Origin: Clostridiales bacterium
GTDB lineage: Bacteria > Bacillota > Clostridia > TANB77 > CAG-508
Reading direction: 5' to 3'
DNA: 64,000 nt
Assembly: GCA_003525075.1 (NCBI GenBank)
Contig: DQFO01000008.1
Location: forward strand, 62,001 to 126,000
Shown: positions 18,740-29,200 of the stretch, one piece after another
How positions within the stretch are numbered: position 1 is the stretch's first letter
Layout: the number at the start of each line of letters is the position of its first letter
Position numbers and translations under genes: made by a program
Notes under the pieces: model-generated
What the model was told of the DNA's origin: nothing
What the model saw: the letters and a program-made list of their open reading frames with translations, nothing else
Database searches by the model: none

Positions 18740-18768
18740 ATTATAACAATAATATATTTTTTTGTAAA
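18740..18768 (-). promoter_or_regulatory. Promoter of the LPKAG surface protein gene
   Basis: Minus-strand TTTACA (18768-18763) and TATAAT (18745-18740) are spaced by 17 bases, placing the start about 25 bases before ATG 18709. Confidence 0.7.
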
Positions 18769-18816
18769 CCTTTTACTTAAAAAAAGATGAATATTTACAT
18801 ATCCATCCTTCTTCTA

Positions 18817-19980
18817 TTACTCTACACTTTTCAAGCTTTCAATCATGTCTATCTTTTTCAAGATAAAATGTATAATTTTATTTACTATAAATGAGAAACT
18901 TGCAGTTATTATAGCTGACCATATATAACTTGATGTTAAAATATTTCTTGTAAACCTCAGTCTGTCTATTTCTATACTTGAAATAATTGCAGATGTTAAA
19001 AATGTTCCCAAAACTAATCCAAGCGCAATTCCTATGATTGTAAATATAACATTTTCTTTATTTATATAATTATCCACTTCTTTATCATAAAATCCTAAAA
19101 CTTTAAGTGTAGCAATTTCTCTTTGTCTTTCTCCAATATTTATATTTGCTAAATTATATAATACAACAAAATCCAGCATTGCAGAAGTAACAATTAATAC
19201 AACTACAACATAATTCATTGTATTTAACATATCACTAATTGCTTTTACAAAAGTTGACATTACAGATACTGAAGCAACTCCATCAAAATTCAAAATATCC
19301 TCAGATATTTTGCTTTGAATATCTTTATCATCTGTTTTCAAATTAACCCAAATCATATTTGTTTTATATTTTCCAACTTCTGATTCATATAATTCTTTTG
19401 AAATAATAATATAATGATCAACATAGTTTTTAGTTATTCCTACAACCTTAAATTTATATTCTATATCATCACTACTTTTTACTGTTATTTCATCATCTTT
19501 TTTTATTCCAAATTCATCTGCTAATTTATCTGTAATAATAACTCCTTCATTAGAAATCTCTAAGTCCTCTCCTGTTTTTGCATCTTTTAAATTACAAACT
19601 TCATTAAATTTTTCTGATGTATTTGGAACAAATACTGTTACACTATAATTTAATTTATCATTACTTACTGTTACTGAACTTGCATATAATTCTTTTGAAA
19701 TTTCAACATTATCATTATTTTGTAAATATTCATTAATTTGCTCTAATCCATCTGTATTTGATAATGTTATTGATGTATCATATTTAAATACTTCTCCAAA
19801 TTGTAAATTTGGTATATCTATAACAGAATCTCTTATTCCAAATCCAGCTAACATAAGTCCTGTGCAACCTGCAATTCCTATTATTGTTATTAATGCTCTC
19901 TTTTTATATCTAAATATATTCCTTATTGTTACTTTTTGGGAAAAATTAAATCTTTTCCATAAAAAAGTAATTCTTTCCAT
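18817..19980 (-). CDS. FtsX-like ABC permease, C-terminal half (split gene)
   Basis: This 387-residue frame begins inside the linker of a permease that is normally one chain of about 1000 residues. It contains the second FtsX/MacB-type permease unit. One membrane helix comes near the start (ALITIIGIAGCTGLMLAG), then a large extracellular domain (about 55-250) and three C-terminal helices with the cytoplasmic signature GERQREIATLKVLGF. It overlaps the N-terminal half by 35 bases in another frame. No good ribosome binding site precedes ATG 19980, so this looks like a frameshift in one gene rather than two designed genes. Re-initiation on the overlapping ATG could still yield a working second subunit. 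Confidence 0.8.
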   Translation of the reverse strand: MERITFLWKRFNFSQKVTIRNIFRYKKRALITIIGIAGCTGLMLAGFGIRDSVIDIPNLQFGEVFKYDTSITLSNTDGLEQINEYLQNNDNVEISKELYASSVTVSNDKLNYSVTVFVPNTSEKFNEVCNLKDAKTGEDLEISNEGVIITDKLADEFGIKKDDEITVKSSDDIEYKFKVVGITKNYVDHYIIISKELYESEVGKYKTNMIWVNLKTDDKDIQSKISEDILNFDGVASVSVMSTFVKAISDMLNTMNYVVVVLIVTSAMLDFVVLYNLANINIGERQREIATLKVLGFYDKEVDNYINKENVIFTIIGIALGLVLGTFLTSAIISSIEIDRLRFTRNILTSSYIWSAIITASFSFIVNKIIHFILKKIDMIESLKSVE

Positions 19981-21784
19981 GAAAATTCTTTTTCCGTTTT
20001 TTTGGTGCTTTAGGTCTCATTAATACAGATGGCATTTCTTTTAATTCTCTATATGCTACTATTAATGTCGCACCACCTATACATATAAATGCAATTAATA
20101 TTCCCATTAATCCAATTGACAATCTATATGTCATATAAAAATGTGGCATTGTATATACCATTGAATATAATGTCCATACAATTTTAGGTAATATATAGAA
20201 ACACACTGTCATTCCTAAAAATCCACCTATTATACATGCTAAAAATGCGTATAAAATATATTTTGAAATTATTTGTAAATTTGTATATCCTAATGCCTTT
20301 AGTGTTCCTATTTCTATTCTTTCTTCTTCTATCATCCTTGTCATAGATGTCAAACTTATTAGTATTGCTACTAAATAGAATATTACTGGAAATATTTTTG
20401 AAATGTTTTTCATTGTCTTTATTGCATCAAATATATTTGAATATCCTGTATTATCTGTTCTATCTTGTATGTACCATTTGGCCTTTTCTATTTTGGTAAT
20501 ATCTGCTCTTGCATCATCTATTTTGCTTTGTGCATCTGCTAATTTTTCTTCTGCTTCTGCTTTTTTGTCATTATATTCTTGTTCATTTTCTTCAAGTTCT
20601 TTTCTAGCATCTTTAATCTTTTTTCTTCCATCTTCAATTTCTTTTCTTCCATTTGCTATTTGATTATTTGCTGTATTTTTTTGTGTTTTAATTTCTTCTT
20701 TTTGTTTTTGAATTTGTTCCTTTTGAGCAGTTATTTCAGGTGTTTCCATTCCTATTTGTGCGATCATTGCATTTATTTGATTTTCATATTGCTCTATTTG
20801 TTGTTCTGCTGTTTCAAACTGTTTAGCTACATCTTTTTCTTTCTGATTTAATTCTTTTTCTGATTTGTTTAACTTATTTTCTGAATTATCTAATTCATTT
20901 TTTGCATCATTTATCTTTTGCTCAGCATCTGATAATTCTTGATCTGCTTCTGCTTTTTTATCATCATATTCTTTTTGTGCATCATCAATTTTTTTATTTG
21001 CATCATTTACTAATGAATTATATCTAGCTTCTTGTCTTTCTTCTTTTATCATTTCTATTTTTTGAATAACTGGATTTACAACTGCTAAATATTCATCACT
21101 ATTTGTTACAAGTTCTTTTGCACCTTTTACTTGTACTGCAATTTCCGTATAATAATCTAAATCTATTACATCTTCTTTACAATATATGTATAATGATATA
21201 TTTCCACTTCCAAGTGATGATGATCCTCTTTCACTTGATATGTATAATGGTGAATCTACTATTCCTACAATTTTTAGTTCTTTTTGTGTAAATATTGGAT
21301 TATCATTTTCATCTAAGTCTTCATTTTCTATTTTAATTGTTTTTCCTATATTTTCTTCTGAACTTCCAAAATATGAATACTTTTCATCTAATAAACATTC
21401 ATCTGAATTTTCTGGTAATCTCCCATAAATAACTTCTGGTTTATTTATATTTTCATTATATTCTATTACTTTACATATACTTTCTTTATCATTTAAATTT
21501 ATAAATGTGTCTTTTGATTGTATTCCATAAGCATTTTCTACACCATCTATTTCTTTTATTGCATTTATATCTTCATCTGTTAATCCTAATGTTGATATAA
21601 CATCAATGTCATACATATTACTTTTATCTACATATTTATCTAAGCTGTCTTGCATATCTGGACTACATGCTACAAGTCCTGAATAAAATCCCACTCCAAG
21701 AAATGCCATTATTAAAATTGAAAGAAAACGTCTTTTGGTTTTACTTATTTCTTTAAAACTATTTTTTATCAATGATTTTTTCAT
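19946..21784 (-). CDS. FtsX-like ABC permease, N-terminal half with coiled coil (split gene)
   Basis: The 612-residue frame starts with a cytoplasmic KTKRRF segment and a membrane helix (about 20-40). An extracellular MacB-like domain with a long Glu/Lys/Gln coiled coil follows (about 240-440). Three helices with the signature EERIEIGTLKALGYTN come next. The frame ends after MRPKAPKKRKK by running into an out-of-frame tail. Removing one base from the A7 run (CCAAAAAAACGG) restores GKRIFMERITFLWKR and joins it to the C-terminal half. The ABC ATPase gene lies 97 bases upstream on the same strand. The family exports lipoproteins, peptides or antibiotics, or acts mechanically on the wall; the cargo is unknown. 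Confidence 0.82.
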   Translation of the reverse strand: MKKSLIKNSFKEISKTKRRFLSILIMAFLGVGFYSGLVACSPDMQDSLDKYVDKSNMYDIDVISTLGLTDEDINAIKEIDGVENAYGIQSKDTFINLNDKESICKVIEYNENINKPEVIYGRLPENSDECLLDEKYSYFGSSEENIGKTIKIENEDLDENDNPIFTQKELKIVGIVDSPLYISSERGSSSLGSGNISLYIYCKEDVIDLDYYTEIAVQVKGAKELVTNSDEYLAVVNPVIQKIEMIKEERQEARYNSLVNDANKKIDDAQKEYDDKKAEADQELSDAEQKINDAKNELDNSENKLNKSEKELNQKEKDVAKQFETAEQQIEQYENQINAMIAQIGMETPEITAQKEQIQKQKEEIKTQKNTANNQIANGRKEIEDGRKKIKDARKELEENEQEYNDKKAEAEEKLADAQSKIDDARADITKIEKAKWYIQDRTDNTGYSNIFDAIKTMKNISKIFPVIFYLVAILISLTSMTRMIEEERIEIGTLKALGYTNLQIISKYILYAFLACIIGGFLGMTVCFYILPKIVWTLYSMVYTMPHFYMTYRLSIGLMGILIAFICIGGATLIVAYRELKEMPSVLMRPKAPKKRKKNFHGKNYFFMEKI

Positions 21785-21880
21785 TTTTATTTCATTCCTT
21801 CCTAAAGGTACATTTCTAGTTGTAAAATAGTTGAATTTTTTACTTAGTCAAAATTTCAATTATTTTTTTCACCAGTTGCA

Positions 21881-22582
21881 TTACCATTCTATTTCATCAA
21901 TAGATATTGGATTGTCATTTATTTCAATTTTTTCTGCTGTTCCATTTTTGAAATGTATTACTTTATCTGCCATTGGTGCTATTGCTCCATTGTGTGTAAT
22001 TATTGCAACTGTCATTTTTTCTTTTCTTGCCATTTCTTGTAATAGTTTTAAAATACTTTTTCCTGTCTTATAGTCTAATGCTCCTGTTGGCTCATCACAT
22101 AATAATAGTTTGGGATTTTTTGCAATTGCTCTTGCTATTGCTACTCTTTGTTGCTCTCCTCCTGATAATTGTGCTGGAAAGTTATCTTTTCTATCTGATA
22201 ATCCTACTTTTTCTAATATTTCATTTACATCTAAAGCATCTGAACATATCTGAGTTGCTAGTTCTACATTTTCCTTAGCTGTTAGGTTTTGTACTAAATT
22301 ATAGAATTGAAATACAAATCCTATGTCATTTCTCCTATATTCAATTAGTTTTTTATCATTTAATTTTGTAATTTCTTTTCCATCAACTATTACTTCTCCT
22401 GATGTTGCTTTATCCATTCCTCCCAATATATTTAATGTTGTTGTTTTTCCTGCTCCTGATGGGCCTACTATTACTACAAGTTCTCCTTTTTCTATTTCAA
22501 AGTTTGTGTTATTTAATGCTTTTATTGTTACTTCTCCCATCTTGTATTCTTTGACAATATTTTTAAATTCTATATATGCCAT
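21881..22582 (-). CDS. ABC transporter ATP-binding protein (MacB/LolD type)
   Basis: This 233-residue ATPase has all the canonical motifs: Walker A GPSGAGKT (about 39-46), the Q-loop FVFQFYNL, signature LSGGEQQR, Walker B LLLCDEPTGALD and the H-loop ITHN. These are typical of the MacB/LolD/FtsE group that pairs with FtsX-like permeases. It precedes the split permease in the same operon, 97 bases apart, and would supply energy to it. A short C-terminal extension follows the H-loop. Confidence 0.93.
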   Translation of the reverse strand: MAYIEFKNIVKEYKMGEVTIKALNNTNFEIEKGELVVIVGPSGAGKTTTLNILGGMDKATSGEVIVDGKEITKLNDKKLIEYRRNDIGFVFQFYNLVQNLTAKENVELATQICSDALDVNEILEKVGLSDRKDNFPAQLSGGEQQRVAIARAIAKNPKLLLCDEPTGALDYKTGKSILKLLQEMARKEKMTVAIITHNGAIAPMADKVIHFKNGTAEKIEINDNPISIDEIEW

Positions 22583-22677
22583 ATGCTTTTCTCCTTTTTT
22601 TATTTTTCATTTACATTTTATCATACTTTTATGAATTTTTCATGTATAATAAAAAAAATAATTATTATTATACAAAA

Positions 22678-22721
22678 AAACAGATAGAAACTCCAATGTA
22701 GTTTCTATCTGTTTGGCTCAA
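22678..22721 (-). terminator. Terminator of the GC-rich cassette gene
   Basis: AAACAGATAGAAACT (22678-22692) and its perfect 15-base complement (22700-22714) enclose a 7-base loop. On the minus strand a run of seven T follows directly, giving an intrinsic terminator right behind the stop at 22725. Confidence 0.9.
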
Positions 22722-22724
22722 AGC

Positions 22725-23090
22725 TTAAAGCTGTTTGGTCACAACTTCAACCTTGATCACCTGTTCCCAGCCAGCATGCTGGAAGCAGTATTCCGCTTCC
22801 TCTTTGCCAGTGGCAGGGTTGACGATGGTCTTGCCAGTCGCCACGCGATTGGCCTTAGCTCGGATAACAGGTTTGCTGTTGTTCCGAGGGTTGGTCAGGT
22901 CGGCCAGGATAGCAGGCGGCAGAACAACTGCAAGAATATCGCAGTCTGCACCTGCATCCACAACATCACGCCAAGAGCTGACGGTCATGTCTGCGCTCTT
23001 CACCACGATGTCGTTGCCATAGATCCGTTTCAGATCTGCAACCTGCTCTGCGGACATAATGTGGCGGCTCAGCCAAAGAACCTTAGTCAT
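22725..23090 (-). CDS. GC-rich horizontally acquired small protein of unknown function
   Basis: The start is ATG 23090, behind a perfect GGAGG; the product is 121 residues. I do not recognise the family with confidence. The protein looks alpha/beta (Rossmann-like). An opening strand and helix (KVLWLSRHIMSAEQVADL) are followed by a hydrophobic strand and turn (DILAVVLPPAILADL), a KPVIRAKANRV segment and a final strand (WEQVIKVEVVT). There is no signal peptide or membrane segment. Hand-counted 60-base lines inside the gene are 50-58 % G+C, while flanking sequence is well under 30 %. The codons include GCG, GCC, CGC and CTG, which are rare in the neighbours. It sits alone between its own consensus promoter and terminator. 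Recent transfer is the simplest reading. Antisense frames of similar length exist but lack any ribosome binding site. Confidence 0.8.
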   Translation of the reverse strand: MTKVLWLSRHIMSAEQVADLKRIYGNDIVVKSADMTVSSWRDVVDAGADCDILAVVLPPAILADLTNPRNNSKPVIRAKANRVATGKTIVNPATGKEEAEYCFQHAGWEQVIKVEVVTKQL

Positions 23091-23124
23091 GTTTTTTTCC
23101 TCCATACATGAATGAATATTACGT

Positions 23125-23160
23125 TCCACTTTTTACAGTGGATAAAGGACTTGTCCTTTA
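23125..23160 (-). promoter_or_regulatory. Tandem dyad symmetries in the leader of the GC-rich gene
   Basis: Two inverted repeats stand side by side between the promoter and the ribosome binding site. TAAAGGAC-TT-GTCCTTTA spans 23143-23160 with 8-bp arms. TCCACT-N6-AGTGGA spans 23125-23142 with 6-bp arms. They begin about nine bases downstream of the -10 box, where a repressor would block transcription. In RNA the second can form a hairpin. Confidence 0.55.
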
Positions 23161-23168
23161 CATAATTT

Positions 23169-23197
23169 ATTATACTTGTATTTACTTATTTTGTCAA
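23169..23197 (-). promoter_or_regulatory. Full-consensus promoter of the GC-rich gene
   Basis: Minus-strand TTGACA (23197-23192) and TATAAT (23174-23169) are separated by exactly 17 bases, a textbook strong sigma-A promoter. Confidence 0.85.
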
Positions 23198-23247
23198 TAT
23201 AAGCTACAATTACAATTATTTATAAACATTATAAGTTTTACTTATAA

Positions 23248-26200
23248 TTACATTTTTACCTCTACATTAAAAATTTTTCCAGAACCATCTAATAAAATTT
23301 TATTTTCAATTTCAATTCCATTTAATTCAACCATTTTTACACCTGTACACACTTTTGAAATATTTTTTACATTTATATTATAAATACTCTCTTTATATTT
23401 AAATTGTATGCTATATCCTTCCCATTCTTTTGGAATACATGGATTTATACTCAAAACATTATGATATATTTTTAAACCTAATATATATTCAATTCCAGCA
23501 GTATAATACCAACCACTAGAACCTGTATACCAAGTCCAACCTCCTTGGCCAAGTAAATTTTGGTTTCCATATATATCTGCTGGCATTACATATGGTTCAA
23601 CTTTATATCTATTTGCTTCCTTTTTAGTTCTTGAATGTTCTATTGGATTTATCATTTTATACCATTCAACAGCTTTATTTCCATCACCTAATATTGCTTC
23701 TGCTATAATTGACCATACAGCTGCATGAGTATATTGTCCACCATTTTCTCTAACACCTGGTATATATGATTTTATATATCCTGGTTCTAATTTACTTTTA
23801 TCAAATGCCGGATCTAGCAATTTTATTAATCCATTTTCATTATCTACCAAATGATTTTCTAAGCTCTTCATTGCACTTTCTTTTTTCTCTATATCTCCAG
23901 CACCAGATATAACACTCCAACTTTGTGCTATACTATCTATTTTACATTCTTCATTTTCCATACTTCCATATATATCACCATTATCTGCAAAAGCTCTTTT
24001 ATACCATTTTCCATCCCATGCATTTTCATTCAAGTTTTCTTTTAGTTTTTCTGCAATATTTTCATACCAATTACTTGTCTCTATTTCTTCTTGTTTACAT
24101 TGTTTTATTAACTTTGAAAATTCTTTTAAAATTATATACAAGAAAAATCCCAGCCATACACTCTCACCTTTTCCTTCTGTTCCTATATTACTAAAACCAT
24201 CATTCCAATCTCCAATTCCTATTTTAGGCAATCCATTTTCACCAAAATTACATGCTCTTTTTATTGCTTTTTTGCAATGTTCATATATACTTTCTTCAAT
24301 ATTACTAGAAATATATTTATTATATTTTTCGTTTTCATTTTCTTTTAATTCTTCACCTTGCAGATATGTTGTCTTTTTATTTAATATTTCATAATCTCCT
24401 GTGAAATTTATATATTTAATAACTGCATATGGAAGCCATAATAAATCATCTGAAAATCTTGTTCTTATTCCTCTATCATTTTCATCATGCCACCAATGTT
24501 CTACATCTCCTTCTATGAATTGATGTCTACTATGCTTTAATATTTGATTATACAATATTTGCGAATCTATATATCTTGTTGAAAAAGCATCTTGGAGTTG
24601 ATCTCTAAATCCATAAGCTCCACCAGATTGGTAAAATCCTGTTTTTCCTAGAATTCTACTTGATATTGTTTGATACATAGTCCATCCATTTAATATTATA
24701 TTAAGTGATTCATATGGTGTATTTACTTTTACTTTTCCTAATAATTCATTCCATTTATTTTTTACATTTTGTAATTCTGTTTTACAATTTTGAAGATTTG
24801 AATATCTATATGCTACATCTGTTGCAATATCAACATTTTCTTCTGCTCCTAAAATTATTGAGACTTTTTTATTAGAAAAACTTTCAATTTCAACATTTAA
24901 TTCTATTGCAATACATGTTTTTTTACCTAATGCATCATTATTATCTAACCTAATTGTTTTTAAACCATCAGGATTTTCTAATCCTCCGCCTCCTAAAAAT
25001 TTTGTTTTATCTCCTGTATATGATTTTATTTTTTCGCTACTAGATATATAAACAACATTATTTAATTCATCTGAATTGTATATTTTCCTTGCTATAATCA
25101 TATTATTATTTTCTTTATATTCTAAAGATATTTTTCCATCAGATTTTATCTCATCTTCACCTATTACTGGTTTTATATAATAAATAATTCTTATTTTTTT
25201 CTTTTTTGGAGCGTTATTTGTTAATGTTAAAACATTTATTTTTGCAGATTCATTTATTGGCACATATACTTCTAATTCTTGCATTATATTATCACTACAA
25301 TGAACAAATTTTGCATATCCAAATCCGAAAATCGTGTTATAATTTTTATCATCAGGTTTTACCATTGCTGTTGGTGTCCATGTCTTTCCATTTTCTTCAT
25401 CTTGTAAATAAATTATTTCTGATGGAATATTTATTATGCTACTATTATCCCAGCTCGATACTCTATTTAATCTACTATTTTTATACCAAGTATATCCTCC
25501 ATTAGATTCTGTAACACATGTTCCAAACTTTTCATTTGCAATAATATGACTCCATGTTGTTGGTGTTTTTTGATTTTTATTAATTTTTATAATATACTCT
25601 TTTCCATCTTTTGAAAATGCTCCATATCCATTATAATACTTTAATTCATCAGTATTTGCTAATAAATCAATTTCATTTGAATCATCTTCAATGTTTTCAG
25701 AAATCATATTTTGTTCTACAATTTTATAATTATCAATTATTTCTGTTTCCTTGTCTTTAATAATATTTTCTAAGTTTCCTAGATGTGCATCAATAACAAA
25801 AATTGATATAAATTTTATCATTTCTAAATCTTGTTGATTCATTTCTGCTCTTGATAAAGTAAATATACCTCCAAATATATTTTTCAAATATGCTAATTGA
25901 CTGTTTTGAATAGCATTTTCTATTTCATTTTTTAGATAATTTTCATAACTATATTTTTCTTCATCTATAATTACTAATTCTGTCTTTAAATTCTTAGTAC
26001 GGAGATATTCATACATTTTTAAAACTTCTTTTATTACATATACATCATTCAAATATTTTATAGTTATTGTGATTATTGGCAAATCTCCTGAAATACCATA
26101 TTTCCATAAATCACATTGATTATATTGGCAAGATTTATTTTTGATTTTTTTATGAAATGGTGTGTCAAATATTATATATGATGCTATTGTTTGATATATA

Positions 26201-29200
26201 TCAATATTTCTACCTTTCATTTCTAAATATCTTAATTCTGCATCTGTTTTTGCTCTTACTATTTCAAATTCTTTTGTAACATTTTCTGTAATACTATATT
26301 TATTAATATTTTTCTCTGCCATTTCTTTTTCATATTCTACAGATATTAAAAAATCTATATATCCTTTTGATTCTGGTAATATTTTTATTGTATTTTTTAA
26401 AGCTACAATTCCTTCAGTTGTAAGTCCTATCTTCTTTGATAATGGGATTGAATTTCTTATTGCCTCTGGTATATCTAAATTATTTCTTCCTATAAATTTT
26501 TCTTTACTTATTTCATATTCTGTTTCACCAATTTTTTCTATATCTGTTTGTAATTTTGCAATTAAATATAAATTTTGTTCATTTTTTCCTCTTTTTCTTC
26601 TTTTGACAACCATTGTATCATTCACATCATCATATTCATATTCTAAAAATAAATTATTAAAAGCTTGATGTGCATAATCTTGTTCTTTTCTTGAAAGTAC
26701 TGGCTCAAAATAACATACAACCTCTAATATTTTTTCTTCTTGTGATAAGTTTTCTAATTCAACTCTTCTTATTTCAACAGGCTCATTTGCATCTGTTATA
26801 ATTGACAATCTACTTTTTAATTGATTTTTTTCTTTTTCAAATTGACTTTTATCTGGTGCAAAATTTATAACATATTTATTACAATTTTTGTTTCCTGTCA
26901 TATATTCTATTTCATTATTTTTTACATCTTTAACACATATAAAAATTCCTTGTGGATAATCTGCTGTTCTTTTATATCTATTTATATAATTATCTCCAAA
27001 TTTACTTACCCCTTCTCCATTTTGATTTATTGCAATTGTATATTTTTCATTTCCTATTAAATTTCCTCTTATAATTCTATTATCAATTTTGTTATATTGT
27101 CTAACACTATAGTTTTCATAATCTTTATATTTAATTTTTTCTGGCTTTTGTTTATTTTCCTTTGTTATTATAAATGTTTCAGGCATTCTTTCTTGTAATA
27201 ATATATTTACTGCCTCTATCTCTGCATTTTGTGAAAATCTTTTCTGGAATATCTGATTATTGAAGTAATTATTTAATGAAAGTAGTATTAATGCTTGATG
27301 ATGTGCCATATATGTTTTTACTGGTTCAGATTTTTTTCCTTTTTCTAATCTTTCAGGTGTATAATCTATTGATTCATAAAAGCCATATTTTCCTTTCATT
27401 CCTTCTTTTTCTAATATTTTTAAATTTTGAACAACTTCATTTGGAACATCTGAAATTGCTAATATAGTTCCATAACTTGAAATTACAATATCATCTTCTA
27501 ATCCTCTTTTTAGCCCTAACCATGGAATTCCAAATGCTTTATATTGATAATTTCCTTGCAAATCTTTTAAATTAAATGCCGCTTCAGACATTCCCCATGG
27601 TATTCCTACTTTTTGACTATATTCTAGTTGATTCATTATTGCAAATTTACTAGATTCATCTAATAAACTTCCCTTATATCTTTTCATATTTATATTTGGC
27701 ATTAAATATTCAAATGCTGTTCCAGACCAAGATACCAATCCCTTGTATTTCTTTAATACTGTTAATGTTCTACTTAAATTTCCCCAATGTTTTGGCGAAA
27801 TATCTTTTTTGGCAATTGCTACAAAACTTGCTTGTCTTGCTTCAGATGCTAATAAATCATAATATGAATCTGTTAATTTATTTTCTTCTACATTAAATCC
27901 TATTGAAAACACTCTTTGTTCATTATTATATAATACCTTGAAATTTGTTTGCTCAATAATATAATTTATCTTTTCAATCATATTACTTATTTTTTCTTTA
28001 TCAAATTCAATATTTTCTTCTAAAAATGATTTTGTAGTATATAAATACCCTATTAGATTTCCACTATCAACTGTTGATACATATTTAGGATATAATGGCT
28101 TTTTTGTTTTTACATTATACCAATTGAATAAATGTCCATTCCATTTTGGTAATTCATACACTGTATTTATTATTTTTTCCAATAAATTTATAATATCCTC
28201 ATTTTTTTCAAATCCCATATCATAACTTGCAATTACTGCTAACAGAGATAATCCAATATTTGTTGAAGATGTTCTATTTACTACAATATTTCTTCTATCT
28301 TCTTGATAATTATCTGGCATTAAATAATTATTTTCTTCTGTTATATAATCTTTAAAAAATTGCCATGTTTTTTGAGCAATATCTTTTAAATATTTCTTAT
28401 CATCTTCACTTATTTCAATTTGTTTTTCTTCATTTATTTCACTAATTTTACACATTATATATGGTGTAATTATCCACAATAATCCAAGAATTAATGTAAA
28501 TAAATTAAAATAAAAACATGATACATATATTGTGATTATTCCAAAAATTACATTTACAAACATTGTGTCATAATATGTTTTTAAATCTGTTCTTGTTTGC
28601 TTTTCTGCTTCTTCAGATGTAGTCCATTCTAACATGTTTTTATGTGAAATCATTAATCTATATAATGTTTTGAATATTGCTTTGCTTGAGACATATGCTT
28701 TATATGGTAAACAGCCTAATGTTATAATTGCTCTATAAATAGTTCCTTTTATTCCATCTATTTGAGGATTAAATGTTTTTTGCTTTTTTTCTCCTTCTCT
28801 AATAGAAAAAATTTTTGAAAAAAATTCTAATATAAATGGATAAATTATAATTCCTAAACTTATTAATGAAAGTGTTTTATTCTTATTTAAAAATAGTAAA
28901 TTCCATATTAATAAAATTATTACTGAAATTTCAATTAGACTTCTTCTTAAATTATCTAAAATTTTAAATTTTGAAAGTGTATTTAATTTACTTTTTAGCC
29001 ATTTTTTTATCTGCCAATCTCCTCTAATCCAACGTGAAAGTCTATTCATAAAGCTTAAATATTTTGCTGGATATCCATCTAAAAAAATTATATCTGATGC
29101 AAGTCCACATCTTAAATAACAACCTTCTAATAAATCATGACTTAAGACTGTATTTTCTGGTATCTCATTTGTTAAAACTTTTGAAAATATTTCTAAATCA

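Noticed and set aside
20540..21030. Repeat element in the permease gene
   Set aside because: The repetitive sequence encodes a Lys/Glu coiled coil that is normal for this permease family.
22713..23111. Plus-strand reading frames of 132 and 95 codons across the GC-rich gene
   Set aside because: They lack ribosome binding sites and promoters. The minus-strand frame has a consensus promoter, GGAGG and a terminator placed exactly around it.
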